From the NCBI GenBank assembly GCA_002431975.1, contig DJFA01000032.1, positions 1,989-28,358 of the forward strand: a stretch of 26,370 nucleotides of DNA, read 5' to 3'. A program made the translations under genes and the position numbers. How positions within the stretch are numbered: the first letter of the stretch is position 1; the number at the start of each line of letters is the position of its first letter. This DNA is from Ruminococcus sp. UBA5884. Its GTDB lineage: Bacteria; Bacillota; Clostridia; Oscillospirales; Ruminococcaceae. The notes beneath the pieces were generated by a model that was given only the letters and a program-made list of their open reading frames with translations, was not told the DNA's origin and did not search any database. This document shows positions 6,651 to 15,554 of this stretch, one piece after another.

Positions 6651-7199
6651 TTGAAGCTTAAAGCAGTGATTATGGATGAAAATGCTATGAACCGTGCCAT
6701 TACAAGAATAACATATGAAATACTTGAACGTAATAAAGGTGCTGAGAATTTGTGTATTATCGGCATTTTTTCACGGGGAGTCATCATTGCACGCCGTATC
6801 GCTGAAAAAATTGCTGAACTCGAAAAAATTTCAGTCAATCTTGGAAGTCTTGATATCACACCATACAGAGATGATTTGAAATCTCAGCCATTTTCAGAAC
6901 TGAATACAAGAACAGATATAAATTTCAGTATTGAAAATAAAAAAGTAATTATAGTTGATGATGTCATCTATACCGGCAGAAGTACCCGTGCTGCAATCGA
7001 TGCAGTCATTGAACGCGGCAGACCATGTTCAATACAGCTTGCCGTTCTCGTGGACAGAGGTCACAGGGAAATCCCCGTAAGACCTGATTATGTCGGTAAA
7101 AATGTTCCCACTTCCAGAAATGAAACTGTAAAGGTTATGGTAAGAGAACTTGACGGCACTGATAATGCTGCTATTTTTGTACCGGAGGAGGTATTATGA
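6651..7199 (+). CDS. pyrR: PyrR, pyrimidine attenuation regulator / uracil phosphoribosyltransferase
   Basis: PyrR binds pyr mRNA in response to UMP/UTP and usually retains uracil phosphoribosyltransferase activity. The 182-residue product aligns by eye along its whole length with B. subtilis PyrR: KAVIMDENAMNRAITRITYEILERNKG, DITPYRDDL, the PRPP loop VIIVDDVIYTGRSTRAAIDA and the end SIQLAVLVDRGHREIPVRPDYVGKNVPTS. The start is TTG at 6651, eight bases after CGGAGGTG and matching the expected N-terminus; an upstream in-frame TTG at 6621 would lie in the terminator tail. The stop overlaps the pyrC start (ATGA), so the two are translationally coupled. It regulates its own operon through the leader just upstream. 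Confidence 0.96.
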   Translation: MKLKAVIMDENAMNRAITRITYEILERNKGAENLCIIGIFSRGVIIARRIAEKIAELEKISVNLGSLDITPYRDDLKSQPFSELNTRTDINFSIENKKVIIVDDVIYTGRSTRAAIDAVIERGRPCSIQLAVLVDRGHREIPVRPDYVGKNVPTSRNETVKVMVRELDGTDNAAIFVPEEVL

Positions 7200-8476
7200 G
7201 AATAACTGGTATTTTAATAAAAAATGTTGATATTGTTGATATTGGTGTTCATAAAACTGCTGATATCTATATCAAAAACGGGCTTATATGTGAAATTGCC
7301 GAAAATATTTCCCCTGAAAACAATGATGTCAAAGTCATTGATGCAAAAGGACTTACTGCTATGCCTGCACTTATGGATATGCATGTCCATTTCCGTGACC
7401 CCGGATTTACCTATAAGGAGGATATAGTTACAGGTGCTTCAGCTGCCGCAGCCGGAGGTTTTACAGCGGTTGCCTGTATGCCGAACACAAAGCCTGCGAT
7501 AGATAATGTCGATACTATCAACTATATAACCACAAAAGCCAGAAATACTGGTGTCAGAGTATATCCTGTGGGCTGTATCACCAAAAAAATGAAGGGCGAT
7601 GAACTCTGTGACTATAAAATGCTTAAACGTGCCGGTGCAGTTGCTCTTTCAGATGACGGAAAACCTGTGAAAAATGCTGAAATCATGAGAAGAGCTCTTG
7701 AAAAGGCTGACGAAAATGATATGCTTGTAATATCTCACTGCGAAGACCTTAAAATCATCAACAAGGGCATTATGCATAAAGGTGCTGTATCTGAACTCCT
7801 CGGCGTTCCCGGTATGGACAGAGCTTCAGAAGACACTATTACTGCAAGGGAGATAATTCTTGCAAATTCAGTTAATTCAAGAGTCCATATTGCTCATGTA
7901 AGCACTGCCGGAAGTATTGATATAATCCGCTATGCAAAGCATAAGGGAGTTAAGGTAACCTGTGAAACCTGTCCGCATTATTTTATGCTGACTCATGAAA
8001 AACTTATGACAAGAGATGCTGATTACCGAATGAATCCGCCTCTCAGGGAAGAATCCGACAGAGAAGCCGTGCTTCAGGGAATTATTGACGGAACTGTGGA
8101 CTGCATTGTTACTGACCATGCTCCTCATGCTCCGGAAGAAAAGGAAAATTTCAGAGAAGCCCCTAATGGCGTTGTAGGTCTTGAAACGTCTCTTGCTGCC
8201 GTTCTTACAGCTCTTTATCATACAGATACTGTTCCGCTTGAAAGAATAGTCGAGCTTATGTCGGTAAATCCGAGAAAACTGCTTAATCTTCCGGTAGAGA
8301 AGATAAAAACCGGATTCCCTGCAAATATCGTACTGGCTGACCTTAATAAAGAATGGATAGTTGACCCTTCAAAACTGCATTCAAAATCACATAATACAGT
8401 GTTCAAGGGCATGACTCTTAAAGGAAAACCTGTTATGACCATCTCAAACGGAAATATCATATATTCCGAAATATAA
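7196..8476 (+). CDS. pyrC: Dihydroorotase (type I, PyrC)
   Basis: This enzyme cyclises N-carbamoyl-aspartate to dihydroorotate, step three of UMP synthesis. It has 426 residues, normal for the longer bacterial class. Metal and active-site motifs are MHVHFRDPG with His63 and His65, the CMPNTKPAID loop, SHCED, HIAHVST and the catalytic TDHAPH with Asp307 and His308. Its ATG overlaps the pyrR stop by four bases. pyrF follows after 17 bases. The partner pyrB (aspartate carbamoyltransferase), often next to pyrC, is absent from the window. Confidence 0.96.
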   Translation: MRITGILIKNVDIVDIGVHKTADIYIKNGLICEIAENISPENNDVKVIDAKGLTAMPALMDMHVHFRDPGFTYKEDIVTGASAAAAGGFTAVACMPNTKPAIDNVDTINYITTKARNTGVRVYPVGCITKKMKGDELCDYKMLKRAGAVALSDDGKPVKNAEIMRRALEKADENDMLVISHCEDLKIINKGIMHKGAVSELLGVPGMDRASEDTITAREIILANSVNSRVHIAHVSTAGSIDIIRYAKHKGVKVTCETCPHYFMLTHEKLMTRDADYRMNPPLREESDREAVLQGIIDGTVDCIVTDHAPHAPEEKENFREAPNGVVGLETSLAAVLTALYHTDTVPLERIVELMSVNPRKLLNLPVEKIKTGFPANIVLADLNKEWIVDPSKLHSKSHNTVFKGMTLKGKPVMTISNGNIIYSEI

Positions 8477-8493
8477 CTTAGGAGCGTGTTGTT

Positions 8494-9417
8494 ATGTCTT
8501 TTGACAGACTTATTGATAAAATCATACAGATGAAAAATCCTGCCGTTGCAGGTCTTGACCCGAAACTTGAATATGTTCCGGATTTCATAAAAAGCAAATA
8601 TTTCCTTCAGGACGGAGAAACCCTCAAGGCTGCTGCAAAGGCAATATTTAAATTCAATCAGGCTATTATCGATGAAATATATGATATAGTTCCGGCTATC
8701 AAGCCTCAGGCGGCTTATTATGAAATGTACGGATATTTCGGTATGAAAACTCTTGAAAAAACAATTAAATATGCCAAGCTGAAAGGTATGTATGTCATAA
8801 CTGACGGCAAAAGAAATGATATCGGTGCTACTATGGAAGCATATACAACTGCACATCTCGGTGCTGTAAAAGTCGGTGACAACGAAATAGAACCTTTCGG
8901 TGCTGATGCCCTTACAGTAAACGGATATCTTGGAACTGACGGAATTTCACCGCTCCTTAAAATCTGTGAAGAAAAAGATAAGGGTATTTTTGTGCTTGTA
9001 AAAACCTCCAACAAGTCAAGCGGAGAACTTCAGGACAGACTTATGGGCGATGTTCCGCTTTACAGAGTAATGGGCGATATGTGTGAAAACTGGGGAAGCA
9101 GTCAGATTGGAAAATACGGATATTCTTCAGTAGGTGCTGTTGTAGGAGCTACTTATCCGCAGCAGCTTTCAGAACTCAGAAATGAACTTAAACATACTAT
9201 GTTTCTCGTTCCGGGATATGGTGCTCAGGGCGGCGGTGCAGAAGGTATTGCTGGTGCATTCGATGAAAATGGTCTTGGTGCGATTGTAAACTCATCAAGA
9301 GCTATCATGTGTGCATATAAAAAGGAAGGCTGTCCTGATACTGAATTTGCAAAGGCTGCAAGACGTGAAGCTGAACGCATGAGAGATGATATTACTTCAT
9401 ATATCAATCTTAAATAA
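8494..9417 (+). CDS. pyrF: Orotidine 5'-phosphate decarboxylase (type 2)
   Basis: PyrF converts OMP to UMP, the last step of the pathway. At 307 residues it is of the longer type 2 subfamily rather than the 230-240-residue E. coli form. Signatures are AGLDPKLEYVP at the N-terminus, the catalytic DGKRNDIGAT with Lys106 and Asp109, VKTSNKSSGELQD, GAVVGATYPQQL and the phosphate-binding VPGYGAQGGG followed by VNSSRAI. A GGAG site precedes the ATG. It is followed at 21 bases by an unknown gene and then carAB, all on the same strand. Confidence 0.96.
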   Translation: MSFDRLIDKIIQMKNPAVAGLDPKLEYVPDFIKSKYFLQDGETLKAAAKAIFKFNQAIIDEIYDIVPAIKPQAAYYEMYGYFGMKTLEKTIKYAKLKGMYVITDGKRNDIGATMEAYTTAHLGAVKVGDNEIEPFGADALTVNGYLGTDGISPLLKICEEKDKGIFVLVKTSNKSSGELQDRLMGDVPLYRVMGDMCENWGSSQIGKYGYSSVGAVVGATYPQQLSELRNELKHTMFLVPGYGAQGGGAEGIAGAFDENGLGAIVNSSRAIMCAYKKEGCPDTEFAKAARREAERMRDDITSYINLK

Positions 9418-9438
9418 TAAAAATTTAAGGAGGCGTTT

Positions 9439-9906
9439 ATGTATAAATTCAGAAAAGCCTCAGTTGAGGACGACAAGGAAATAATTGATAAAATGCCGCT
9501 CTGCGGAAACTGGATATATAATAGTGGGGGTTCAGAACAGATATATGCTCTTTTTCTTGGAAAAATGATTGCACTTTTCGGTGATTCAGGCAATATGTCC
9601 GATGACTGGGAAAATATGTACGGTTATCAGATAATAGCTGAAGCTGATAACGGCAGACAGTTCTGCATTGAAGTTTATCATGGCCCGGGCGGCCCGTCAG
9701 TTTCAGTTCCTGATGAAAATCTTGAAGATGAGTATATTGATGACTACAAACAGGCAACAAAGGAACTTGTTGAATATATCGAAAAGGCAGAACCTGCCGA
9801 CTATGTCTGGGAAAGCGTTTATTATGATATCCCTGCAAATGTGAAATATATGGTGAAAGACGGCAGGGCATACGTTGAAACAGCAATATCAGAATGTGAT
9901 TTTTAA
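9439..9906 (+). CDS. Unrecognised 155-residue protein inside the pyr operon
   Basis: I do not recognise this protein. It is a compact, acidic, soluble sequence with no signal peptide or membrane segment. Aromatic and glycine-rich patches stand out (LCGNWIYNSGGSEQIY, GDSGNMSDDWENMYGYQII, VYHGPGGPSVSVPDEN), followed by a Glu/Asp-rich helix (EYIDDYKQATKELVEYIEKAE). The first residues (MYKFRKASVEDDKEI) look like the opening of a GNAT domain, but no acetyl-CoA loop follows. It has a good AAGGAGG ribosome site, lies 21 bases after pyrF and 18 before carA, and shares the base composition of its neighbours, so it appears to be a normal operon member. A role linked to pyrimidines is only suggested by position. 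Confidence 0.8.
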   Translation: MYKFRKASVEDDKEIIDKMPLCGNWIYNSGGSEQIYALFLGKMIALFGDSGNMSDDWENMYGYQIIAEADNGRQFCIEVYHGPGGPSVSVPDENLEDEYIDDYKQATKELVEYIEKAEPADYVWESVYYDIPANVKYMVKDGRAYVETAISECDF

Positions 9907-9924
9907 AATGTGAGGAATGATTTG

Positions 9925-11025
9925 ATGGAATTATTTAATATGGGAGAAAAAGCATATCTCCTTCTTTCTGACGGTACGGTCTTTGAAGGCCGCTCATTCG
10001 GTGTGAAGGGAACTGCTTTCGGAGAAGTTGTTTTTACAACAGGTATGACCGGATATCAGGAAACTCTTACTGACCCGAGCTATTATGGTCAGATAGTTAC
10101 CCAGACATTTCCGCTTATCGGAAACTATGGCGTGAATGATGAGGATTTTGAATCTGAAAAATCATATGTAAGCGGATATATTGTCCGTGAATGGTGCAAT
10201 GCTCCTTCAAATTTCCGTATGCAGGGAGATATTGATGCTTTTCTTAAAAAACAGAATATCATCGGTCTGCATTCAATAGATACACGTTCACTTACAAGAA
10301 AAATCCGTGAATACGGTGTCATGAACGGAGTTATCACTACTGAAAATGTTTATGACAAAAAAGATGAACTCCTTGAAAAAGTGAGAGCTTATAAAATCAT
10401 TGATGCAGTAAAGAATACTTCTGTTAAGGAAATAAAACGCTATAATGCTGAAAATGCAAAGTTTACAGTTGCCCTTATAGACCTTGGCTATAAGTTCAAT
10501 ATCAGAAATGAACTTGTAAAGCGTGGCTGTAATGTTATAGTAGTTCCTCATGATACAGATGCACAGACTATGAAAAATCTTGCTCCTGACGGAATTATGC
10601 TTTCAAACGGCCCTGGCGACCCTGCCGATAATGTTGATGTTATAAAGAATATCAATGAAATCGCAAAGCTTGGTATACCGATATTTGGTATATGCATGGG
10701 TCATCAGCTTATGGCTCTTGCTCATGGTGCAAAGACTGAAAAGCTTAAATACGGTCACAGAGGTGCTAATCAGCCTGTTATAGATGTTGCTCTTGACAGA
10801 ACTTTTGTTACAAGCCAGAACCATGGCTATGCCGTTGTTTCAGACAGCATTGACAGCAGTATCGCTGAAGTTTCACATTTCAATGCAAATGACCATACCT
10901 GCGAAGGCGTGCGTTACAAGGATATTAAAGCATTTACAGTGCAGTTCCATCCGGAAGCTCATGGAGGGCCTCTCGATACCGCATATTTGTTTGATGAGTT
11001 TATTGATATGATGGAGGGTAAATAA
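9925..11025 (+). CDS. carA: Carbamoyl-phosphate synthase small subunit (glutaminase)
   Basis: CarA hydrolyses glutamine and channels ammonia to CarB. The 366-residue product has the N-terminal small-subunit domain (LLSDGTVFEGRSFG, TGMTGYQETLTDPSYYGQI) and a C-terminal class I glutamine amidotransferase with nucleophile Cys257 in GICMGHQ, the oxyanion SNGPGDP loop and the catalytic QFHPEAHGGP His/Glu. I chose the ATG at 9925, nine bases after TGAGGA, over an upstream GTG at 9910 that overlaps that ribosome site. carB begins one base after the stop. The complex serves pyrimidine and, if no other copy exists, arginine synthesis. Confidence 0.96.
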   Translation: MELFNMGEKAYLLLSDGTVFEGRSFGVKGTAFGEVVFTTGMTGYQETLTDPSYYGQIVTQTFPLIGNYGVNDEDFESEKSYVSGYIVREWCNAPSNFRMQGDIDAFLKKQNIIGLHSIDTRSLTRKIREYGVMNGVITTENVYDKKDELLEKVRAYKIIDAVKNTSVKEIKRYNAENAKFTVALIDLGYKFNIRNELVKRGCNVIVVPHDTDAQTMKNLAPDGIMLSNGPGDPADNVDVIKNINEIAKLGIPIFGICMGHQLMALAHGAKTEKLKYGHRGANQPVIDVALDRTFVTSQNHGYAVVSDSIDSSIAEVSHFNANDHTCEGVRYKDIKAFTVQFHPEAHGGPLDTAYLFDEFIDMMEGK

Positions 11026-11026
11026 A

Positions 11027-14000
11027 ATGCCTTTGAGAAATGATATAAAAAAAGTACTTGTTATCGGTTCAGGCCCTATTGTAATAGGTCAGGCTGCTGA
11101 ATTTGACTATGCCGGAACTCAGGCTTGCAGGGCACTGAAACAGGAAGGACTTGAAGTTGTTCTTATCAACTCAAATCCTGCAACAATTATGACTGATAAG
11201 GCCATGGCTGATAAAATCTATATTGAACCGCTTACTCTTGATGTTGTAAAAAGAGTTATAGAAATTGAAAAACCTGACAGCGTTCTTTCAACTCTCGGCG
11301 GTCAGACTGGTCTTACTCTTTCAATGCAGCTTGCTGAAGAAGGCTTCCTTGACAGTCATAATGTAAAACTGCTTGGTGCTGACCCTCTTACAATCCATAA
11401 GGCTGAGGACAGACAGGCTTTCAAGGATACAATGGAAAAAATCGGCGAACCATGCATACCTTCAAAGGTAGTTGAAACTATTGAAGATGCTGTTGATTTT
11501 GCAAAGGTTATTGATTATCCTGTTATCGTGCGTCCGGCATTTACTCTCGGCGGCACAGGCGGCGGTATTGCAAATAATGAAGAGGAACTCCGTGACATTG
11601 CTAAAAATGGTCTCAGACTTTCTCCTATCACTCAGATACTTGTTGAAAAATGTATAAGCGGCTGGAAAGAAATCGAATTTGAAGTTATCCGTGACAGAAA
11701 AGGCAATGTAATTACCGTATGTTCAATGGAAAACTTTGACCCTGTTGGTATTCATACAGGCGACAGTATAGTTATCGCTCCGGCAGTAACTCTTACAGAC
11801 AGAGAATATCAGATGCTCAGAACTGCCGCTATAAATATAATCTCAGAACTTAAAGTTGAAGGCGGCTGCAACTGTCAGTTTGCCCTCCACCCTGAAAGCT
11901 TTGAATATGCAGTTATCGAAGTAAATCCAAGAGTTTCACGTTCTTCCGCTCTTGCTTCAAAGGCTACCGGTTACCCAATCGCAAAGGTTGCTACAAGAAT
12001 TGCTATCGGATATACTCTTGATGAAATCATAAATCAGGTTACAGGCAAAACATATGCTTGTTTTGAACCGGCTCTTGACTATGTTGTAATCAAGTTCCCG
12101 AAATGGGCTTTTGATAAATTCGTATATGCAAAAAGAACTCTCGGTACTCAGATGAAAGCTACTGGAGAAGTAATGGCTATCGGTACAAGTTTTGAACAGG
12201 CTATGATGAAGGCTGTACGTTCAATTGAACTCGGTATTGATTCAATGAACCTCAAAAAGCTTGAAAGCCTTTCAACTGAAGAACTGCTCGAAAAGCTTAA
12301 AACAGTTGATGATGAACGTTCATTCCAGGTATATGAAGCTCTCAAACGTGGCATAACAGTTGAAAAACTTCATGAAATGACTATGATTGATGAATGGTTC
12401 TTAAATAAGCTTATGAATCTTGTAAATCTTGAAAGATGGCTTGCTGACGGTGAACTTACTGTTGAAAAATATGAAACTGCAAAGCGTTATGGCTATCTTG
12501 ATACAACTATTGAAAGAATGTCAGGTCAGAAATGCCCTGAAAGAAAAAGAGCCGTTTTCAAAATGGTTGATACCTGTGCCGGAGAATTCAAGGCTGAAAC
12601 TCCTTACTTCTATTCAACATATGATTCAGAAAATGAAGCTGAACAGTTTATCGAGAGAACCAATACAGGCAAAAAGAAAATTATAGTATTCGGTTCAGGC
12701 CCTATAAGAATAGGTCAGGGTATCGAATTTGACTACTGTTCAGTACATTGTGTATGGTCGCTCAAGGAAGCCGGTTATGAAGCAATTATCTGCAACAACA
12801 ACCCTGAAACTGTTTCCACTGACTTCGATACAGGCGACAGACTCTATTTTGACCCTCTTACAAAGGAAGACGTTGAATCAATAATTGAAACAGAAAAACC
12901 TTATGGAGTTGTAGTTCAGTTCGGCGGACAGACTGCTATAAAACTTACACGTCATCTTGCTGATATGGGAGTAAATATCCTCGGCACATCAGCTGACAGC
13001 ATTGATGCCGCTGAAGACAGGGAACGCTTTGATGAACTCCTTGAAAAATGCGGTATACCACGTCCGGAAGGCTTTACAGTAATGACTACTGAAGAAGCCG
13101 TTGAAGTTGCTGACAAGCTCGGATATCCTGTACTTCTTCGTCCGTCATACGTTCTCGGCGGTCAGAATATGATAATCGCTCATTCAGAAAAAGATGTAAT
13201 AGAATATATGGGTATCATTACAAGAACTATGATTGAAAATCCGGTTCTTATTGATAAATATATGATGGGTACTGAAGTTGAAGTTGATGCTATATGTGAC
13301 GGCAAGGATTTCCTTATTCCGGGTATCATGGAGCATATCGAACGTGCAGGCGTTCATTCAGGAGATTCAATTTCAGTTTATCCGGCTCAGACTCTTTCAA
13401 AGAGAGTAAGGGAAACTATTATCGAATATACTAAAAAACTTGCTCTTGAACTCAATGTTATCGGTCTTGTAAATATTCAGTATGTTGTTTACAACAATGA
13501 AGTTTATGTTATTGAAGTAAATCCACGTTCATCAAGAACAGTTCCTTATATAAGCAAGGTTACCGGAATACCTATGGTTGATATCGCTACAAAGCTTATG
13601 CTCGGTGAAACTCTTGCAGAACAGGGCTATGGTACAGGTCTTTATCCGGAAGGCGAATATATCGCTGTAAAGGTTCCTGTATTCAGCTTTGAAAAGCTTC
13701 ATGATGTTGATACAATGCTCGGCCCTGAAATGAAATCAACAGGTGAATGCCTTGGTATTGCAAAAACATTTGAAGATGCACTTCTCAAAGGTCTTACTGC
13801 TGCGGGATATGACCTTAAAATTGAAGGCGGTGTGCTTATTTCAGTAAGAGATTCTGATAAACAGGAAATAATCCCGATTGCAGACAAATTCTCTCAGATG
13901 GGATTTGAACTCTATGGTACAAGCGGTACTGCAAGCGTTCTTAATAAGAATATGATTGCAACAAACTGTGTACGCAAAATATCAGAACCGGAAAACGGTG

Positions 14001-14230
14001 ACCAGCAGAGCGTTATTTCACTCCTTGAAAGCGGTAAGATTCATTACGTTATATCAACATCTGCAAAGGGAAGAATGCCTGCCCGTGACAGCGTAAAACT
14101 CCGCAGAAAATCAGTTGAACGTTCAATATGTTCACTTACAGCGATAGATACTGCAAAAGCTCTTGCAAATGTGCTTATGTCAAAACGCAGAATCGGTGAT
14201 GTTGAACTCGTTGATATCACAGAAATTTAA
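11027..14230 (+). CDS. carB: Carbamoyl-phosphate synthase large subunit
   Basis: CarB makes carbamoyl phosphate from bicarbonate, ammonia and two ATP. At 1067 residues it is full length (about 1073 in E. coli). The two homologous halves each start with the same motif: VLVIGSGPIVIGQAAEFDYAG near residue 10 and IIVFGSGPIRIGQGIEFDY near residue 550. Each has an ATP-grasp domain (RPAFTLGGTGGGIA and RPSYVLGGQNM; EVNPRVSRSSAL and EVNPRSSRTVPY). The C-terminal MGS-like allosteric domain (about 930-1067) includes ELYGTSGTASVLNKN and VISTSAKGR, where UMP and ornithine effects are usually sensed. A GGAGG site in the carA end serves the ATG. A terminator-like hairpin follows the stop. Confidence 0.97.
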   Translation: MPLRNDIKKVLVIGSGPIVIGQAAEFDYAGTQACRALKQEGLEVVLINSNPATIMTDKAMADKIYIEPLTLDVVKRVIEIEKPDSVLSTLGGQTGLTLSMQLAEEGFLDSHNVKLLGADPLTIHKAEDRQAFKDTMEKIGEPCIPSKVVETIEDAVDFAKVIDYPVIVRPAFTLGGTGGGIANNEEELRDIAKNGLRLSPITQILVEKCISGWKEIEFEVIRDRKGNVITVCSMENFDPVGIHTGDSIVIAPAVTLTDREYQMLRTAAINIISELKVEGGCNCQFALHPESFEYAVIEVNPRVSRSSALASKATGYPIAKVATRIAIGYTLDEIINQVTGKTYACFEPALDYVVIKFPKWAFDKFVYAKRTLGTQMKATGEVMAIGTSFEQAMMKAVRSIELGIDSMNLKKLESLSTEELLEKLKTVDDERSFQVYEALKRGITVEKLHEMTMIDEWFLNKLMNLVNLERWLADGELTVEKYETAKRYGYLDTTIERMSGQKCPERKRAVFKMVDTCAGEFKAETPYFYSTYDSENEAEQFIERTNTGKKKIIVFGSGPIRIGQGIEFDYCSVHCVWSLKEAGYEAIICNNNPETVSTDFDTGDRLYFDPLTKEDVESIIETEKPYGVVVQFGGQTAIKLTRHLADMGVNILGTSADSIDAAEDRERFDELLEKCGIPRPEGFTVMTTEEAVEVADKLGYPVLLRPSYVLGGQNMIIAHSEKDVIEYMGIITRTMIENPVLIDKYMMGTEVEVDAICDGKDFLIPGIMEHIERAGVHSGDSISVYPAQTLSKRVRETIIEYTKKLALELNVIGLVNIQYVVYNNEVYVIEVNPRSSRTVPYISKVTGIPMVDIATKLMLGETLAEQGYGTGLYPEGEYIAVKVPVFSFEKLHDVDTMLGPEMKSTGECLGIAKTFEDALLKGLTAAGYDLKIEGGVLISVRDSDKQEIIPIADKFSQMGFELYGTSGTASVLNKNMIATNCVRKISEPENGDQQSVISLLESGKIHYVISTSAKGRMPARDSVKLRRKSVERSICSLTAIDTAKALANVLMSKRRIGDVELVDITEI

Positions 14231-14244
14231 ATAAAATCCTTTAT

Positions 14245-14270
14245 TCAGGCGGAATATATTTTCCGCCTGA
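14245..14270 (+). terminator. Intercistronic hairpin after carB (weak terminator or processing site)
   Basis: TCAGGCGGAA (14245-14254) and TTCCGCCTGA (14261-14270) form a perfect 10-bp stem with a six-base loop. The tail (TATTTGAATT) is poor in T runs, so termination would be partial at best. It separates pyrR-carB from the NADAR-pyrK-pyrD-ruvX part. Confidence 0.6.
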
Positions 14271-14292
14271 TATTTGAATTAAGGAGATTTTC

Positions 14293-14784
14293 ATGAGAAA
14301 TATAATATGTTTTCATAATCCGCAGGAAGAAAACGGCTATTTAAGTAACTGGTTTGAATCTTCATTCAAAATTGACAATATAGAATTTGTGTCAATGGAG
14401 CAGTATATGATGTATGAAAAAGCAGTTCTTTTTAATGATATGGAAATTGCTGCCCAGATTCTGAAATTATCTGATGCGGCTACTGTCAAGAGTCTTGGAC
14501 GTGCCGTTAGAAATTATAATGATGTTTTATGGAACGGTGTAAGACAGATTGTCATTTATAAAGGATTGATTCAGAAATTTTCTCAGAATGAATCCCTTAA
14601 AAAACAATTGCTTGAAACTTCACCTCATATCCTTGCTGAATGTGCCGTCAATGATAAAATATGGGGAATCGGTCTTTCAATGAAAGATGAAAACAGGTTT
14701 AATATGAAAAAATGGTCAGGTCAGAATCTGCTTGGATTTACGCTTATGCAGGTAAGAAATGACCTGGAAAGGAAATGCTTATGA
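14293..14784 (+). CDS. NADAR-family (YbiA/DUF1768-like) protein
   Basis: This 163-residue protein has the NADAR fold, a family of N-glycosidases acting on ribosylated bases: some members act on riboflavin-pathway intermediates, others remove ADP-ribose from guanine. Signatures are the N-terminal GYLSNWFESSFKI with VSMEQYMMYEKA (near residue 40), the core KSLGRAVRNYNDVLWNGVRQIV and the end DKIWGIGLSMKD with WSGQNLLGFTLMQVR. An AAGGAG site precedes the ATG. The stop overlaps the pyrK start by four bases (ATGA), so it is translationally coupled to a pyrimidine gene. No DarT-like toxin or riboflavin gene is nearby. Family is sure; substrate is not. Confidence 0.88.
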   Translation: MRNIICFHNPQEENGYLSNWFESSFKIDNIEFVSMEQYMMYEKAVLFNDMEIAAQILKLSDAATVKSLGRAVRNYNDVLWNGVRQIVIYKGLIQKFSQNESLKKQLLETSPHILAECAVNDKIWGIGLSMKDENRFNMKKWSGQNLLGFTLMQVRNDLERKCL

Positions 14785-15554
14785 AATATAAACAGGGCAG
14801 ATACAGAATCGCTGAAAAAAAAGCAATTGCCGCCCAGATTTACAGCTTTATAATAGAATGTCCGGAAATCGCTGAAATCGCTCAGGCAGGACAGTTCGTT
14901 CATATTCTTCCGGACGGCTTTACTCTCCGCAGACCTATTTCAATATGCGGTATCGACAGAAAAAATGGTACTCTCAGAATAGTATTTGAAGTAAGGGGAG
15001 AAGGTACTGAAAAAATAGCAAAGCTTAATGAAAATGAACTTATTGATATGCTTGCTCCTCTCGGTCACGGCTTTTCACTTGATGAAAACTATAAAAAGGT
15101 TATGCTGATAGGCGGCGGAATAGGTACTCCTCCTATGCTTCCGCTTGCTGAATTTTATGGAGAAAAGGCTGTTGCAGTAAATGGTTTCAGAAATGCGTCT
15201 GCTGTTATACTTGAAAATGATTTCAGAAAAACAGGTGCAAAAACAGTTATATGCACTGATGACGGAAGTATGGGGCATCATGGACTCGTTACAGAACCTC
15301 TTGCTGAACAGATAAAAAAAGGCGGAATTGACTGTATATATGCCTGCGGCCCGACTCCTATGCTCAGGGCAGTTTCAAAACTTGCTGAAGAAAATAATAT
15401 TTTATGTCAGATATCACTTGAAGAACGTATGGGCTGCGGTATAGGAGCTTGTCTTGTATGTGCCTGCAAAACCAGACAGGATGATGGTTCTGAACATTTC
15501 GCCCATGTCTGCAAAAACGGTCCTGTATTCAATTCAAAGGAGGTTATCTGGTAA
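14781..15554 (+). CDS. pyrK: Dihydroorotate dehydrogenase electron-transfer subunit
   Basis: PyrK carries FAD and a [2Fe-2S] cluster and passes electrons from dihydroorotate oxidation in PyrD to NAD+. The 257-residue product has the FAD-binding LRRPISICGI, the NAD-binding GGGIGTPPMLPLA and YACGPTPML, and the cluster ligands Cys219, Cys224, Cys227 and Cys244 in the pattern C-x4-C-x2-C-x16-C typical of PyrK. I chose the ATG at 14781, eight bases after GGAAAGGA and overlapping the previous stop, rather than the ATG at 14775 which is only two bases from that site. The pyrD ATG follows the stop codon directly. Confidence 0.96.
   Translation: MKYKQGRYRIAEKKAIAAQIYSFIIECPEIAEIAQAGQFVHILPDGFTLRRPISICGIDRKNGTLRIVFEVRGEGTEKIAKLNENELIDMLAPLGHGFSLDENYKKVMLIGGGIGTPPMLPLAEFYGEKAVAVNGFRNASAVILENDFRKTGAKTVICTDDGSMGHHGLVTEPLAEQIKKGGIDCIYACGPTPMLRAVSKLAEENNILCQISLEERMGCGIGACLVCACKTRQDDGSEHFAHVCKNGPVFNSKEVIW

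Noticed and set aside
8218..8856. 212-residue open frame on the minus strand opposite pyrC/pyrF
   Set aside because: It runs antisense to two certain genes, has no recognisable domain and reflects codon bias of the sense strand.
9449..9886. 145-residue open frame antisense to the unknown pyr-operon gene
   Set aside because: The plus-strand frame has the ribosome site and operon spacing; the antisense product is a low-complexity shadow with no start signal.
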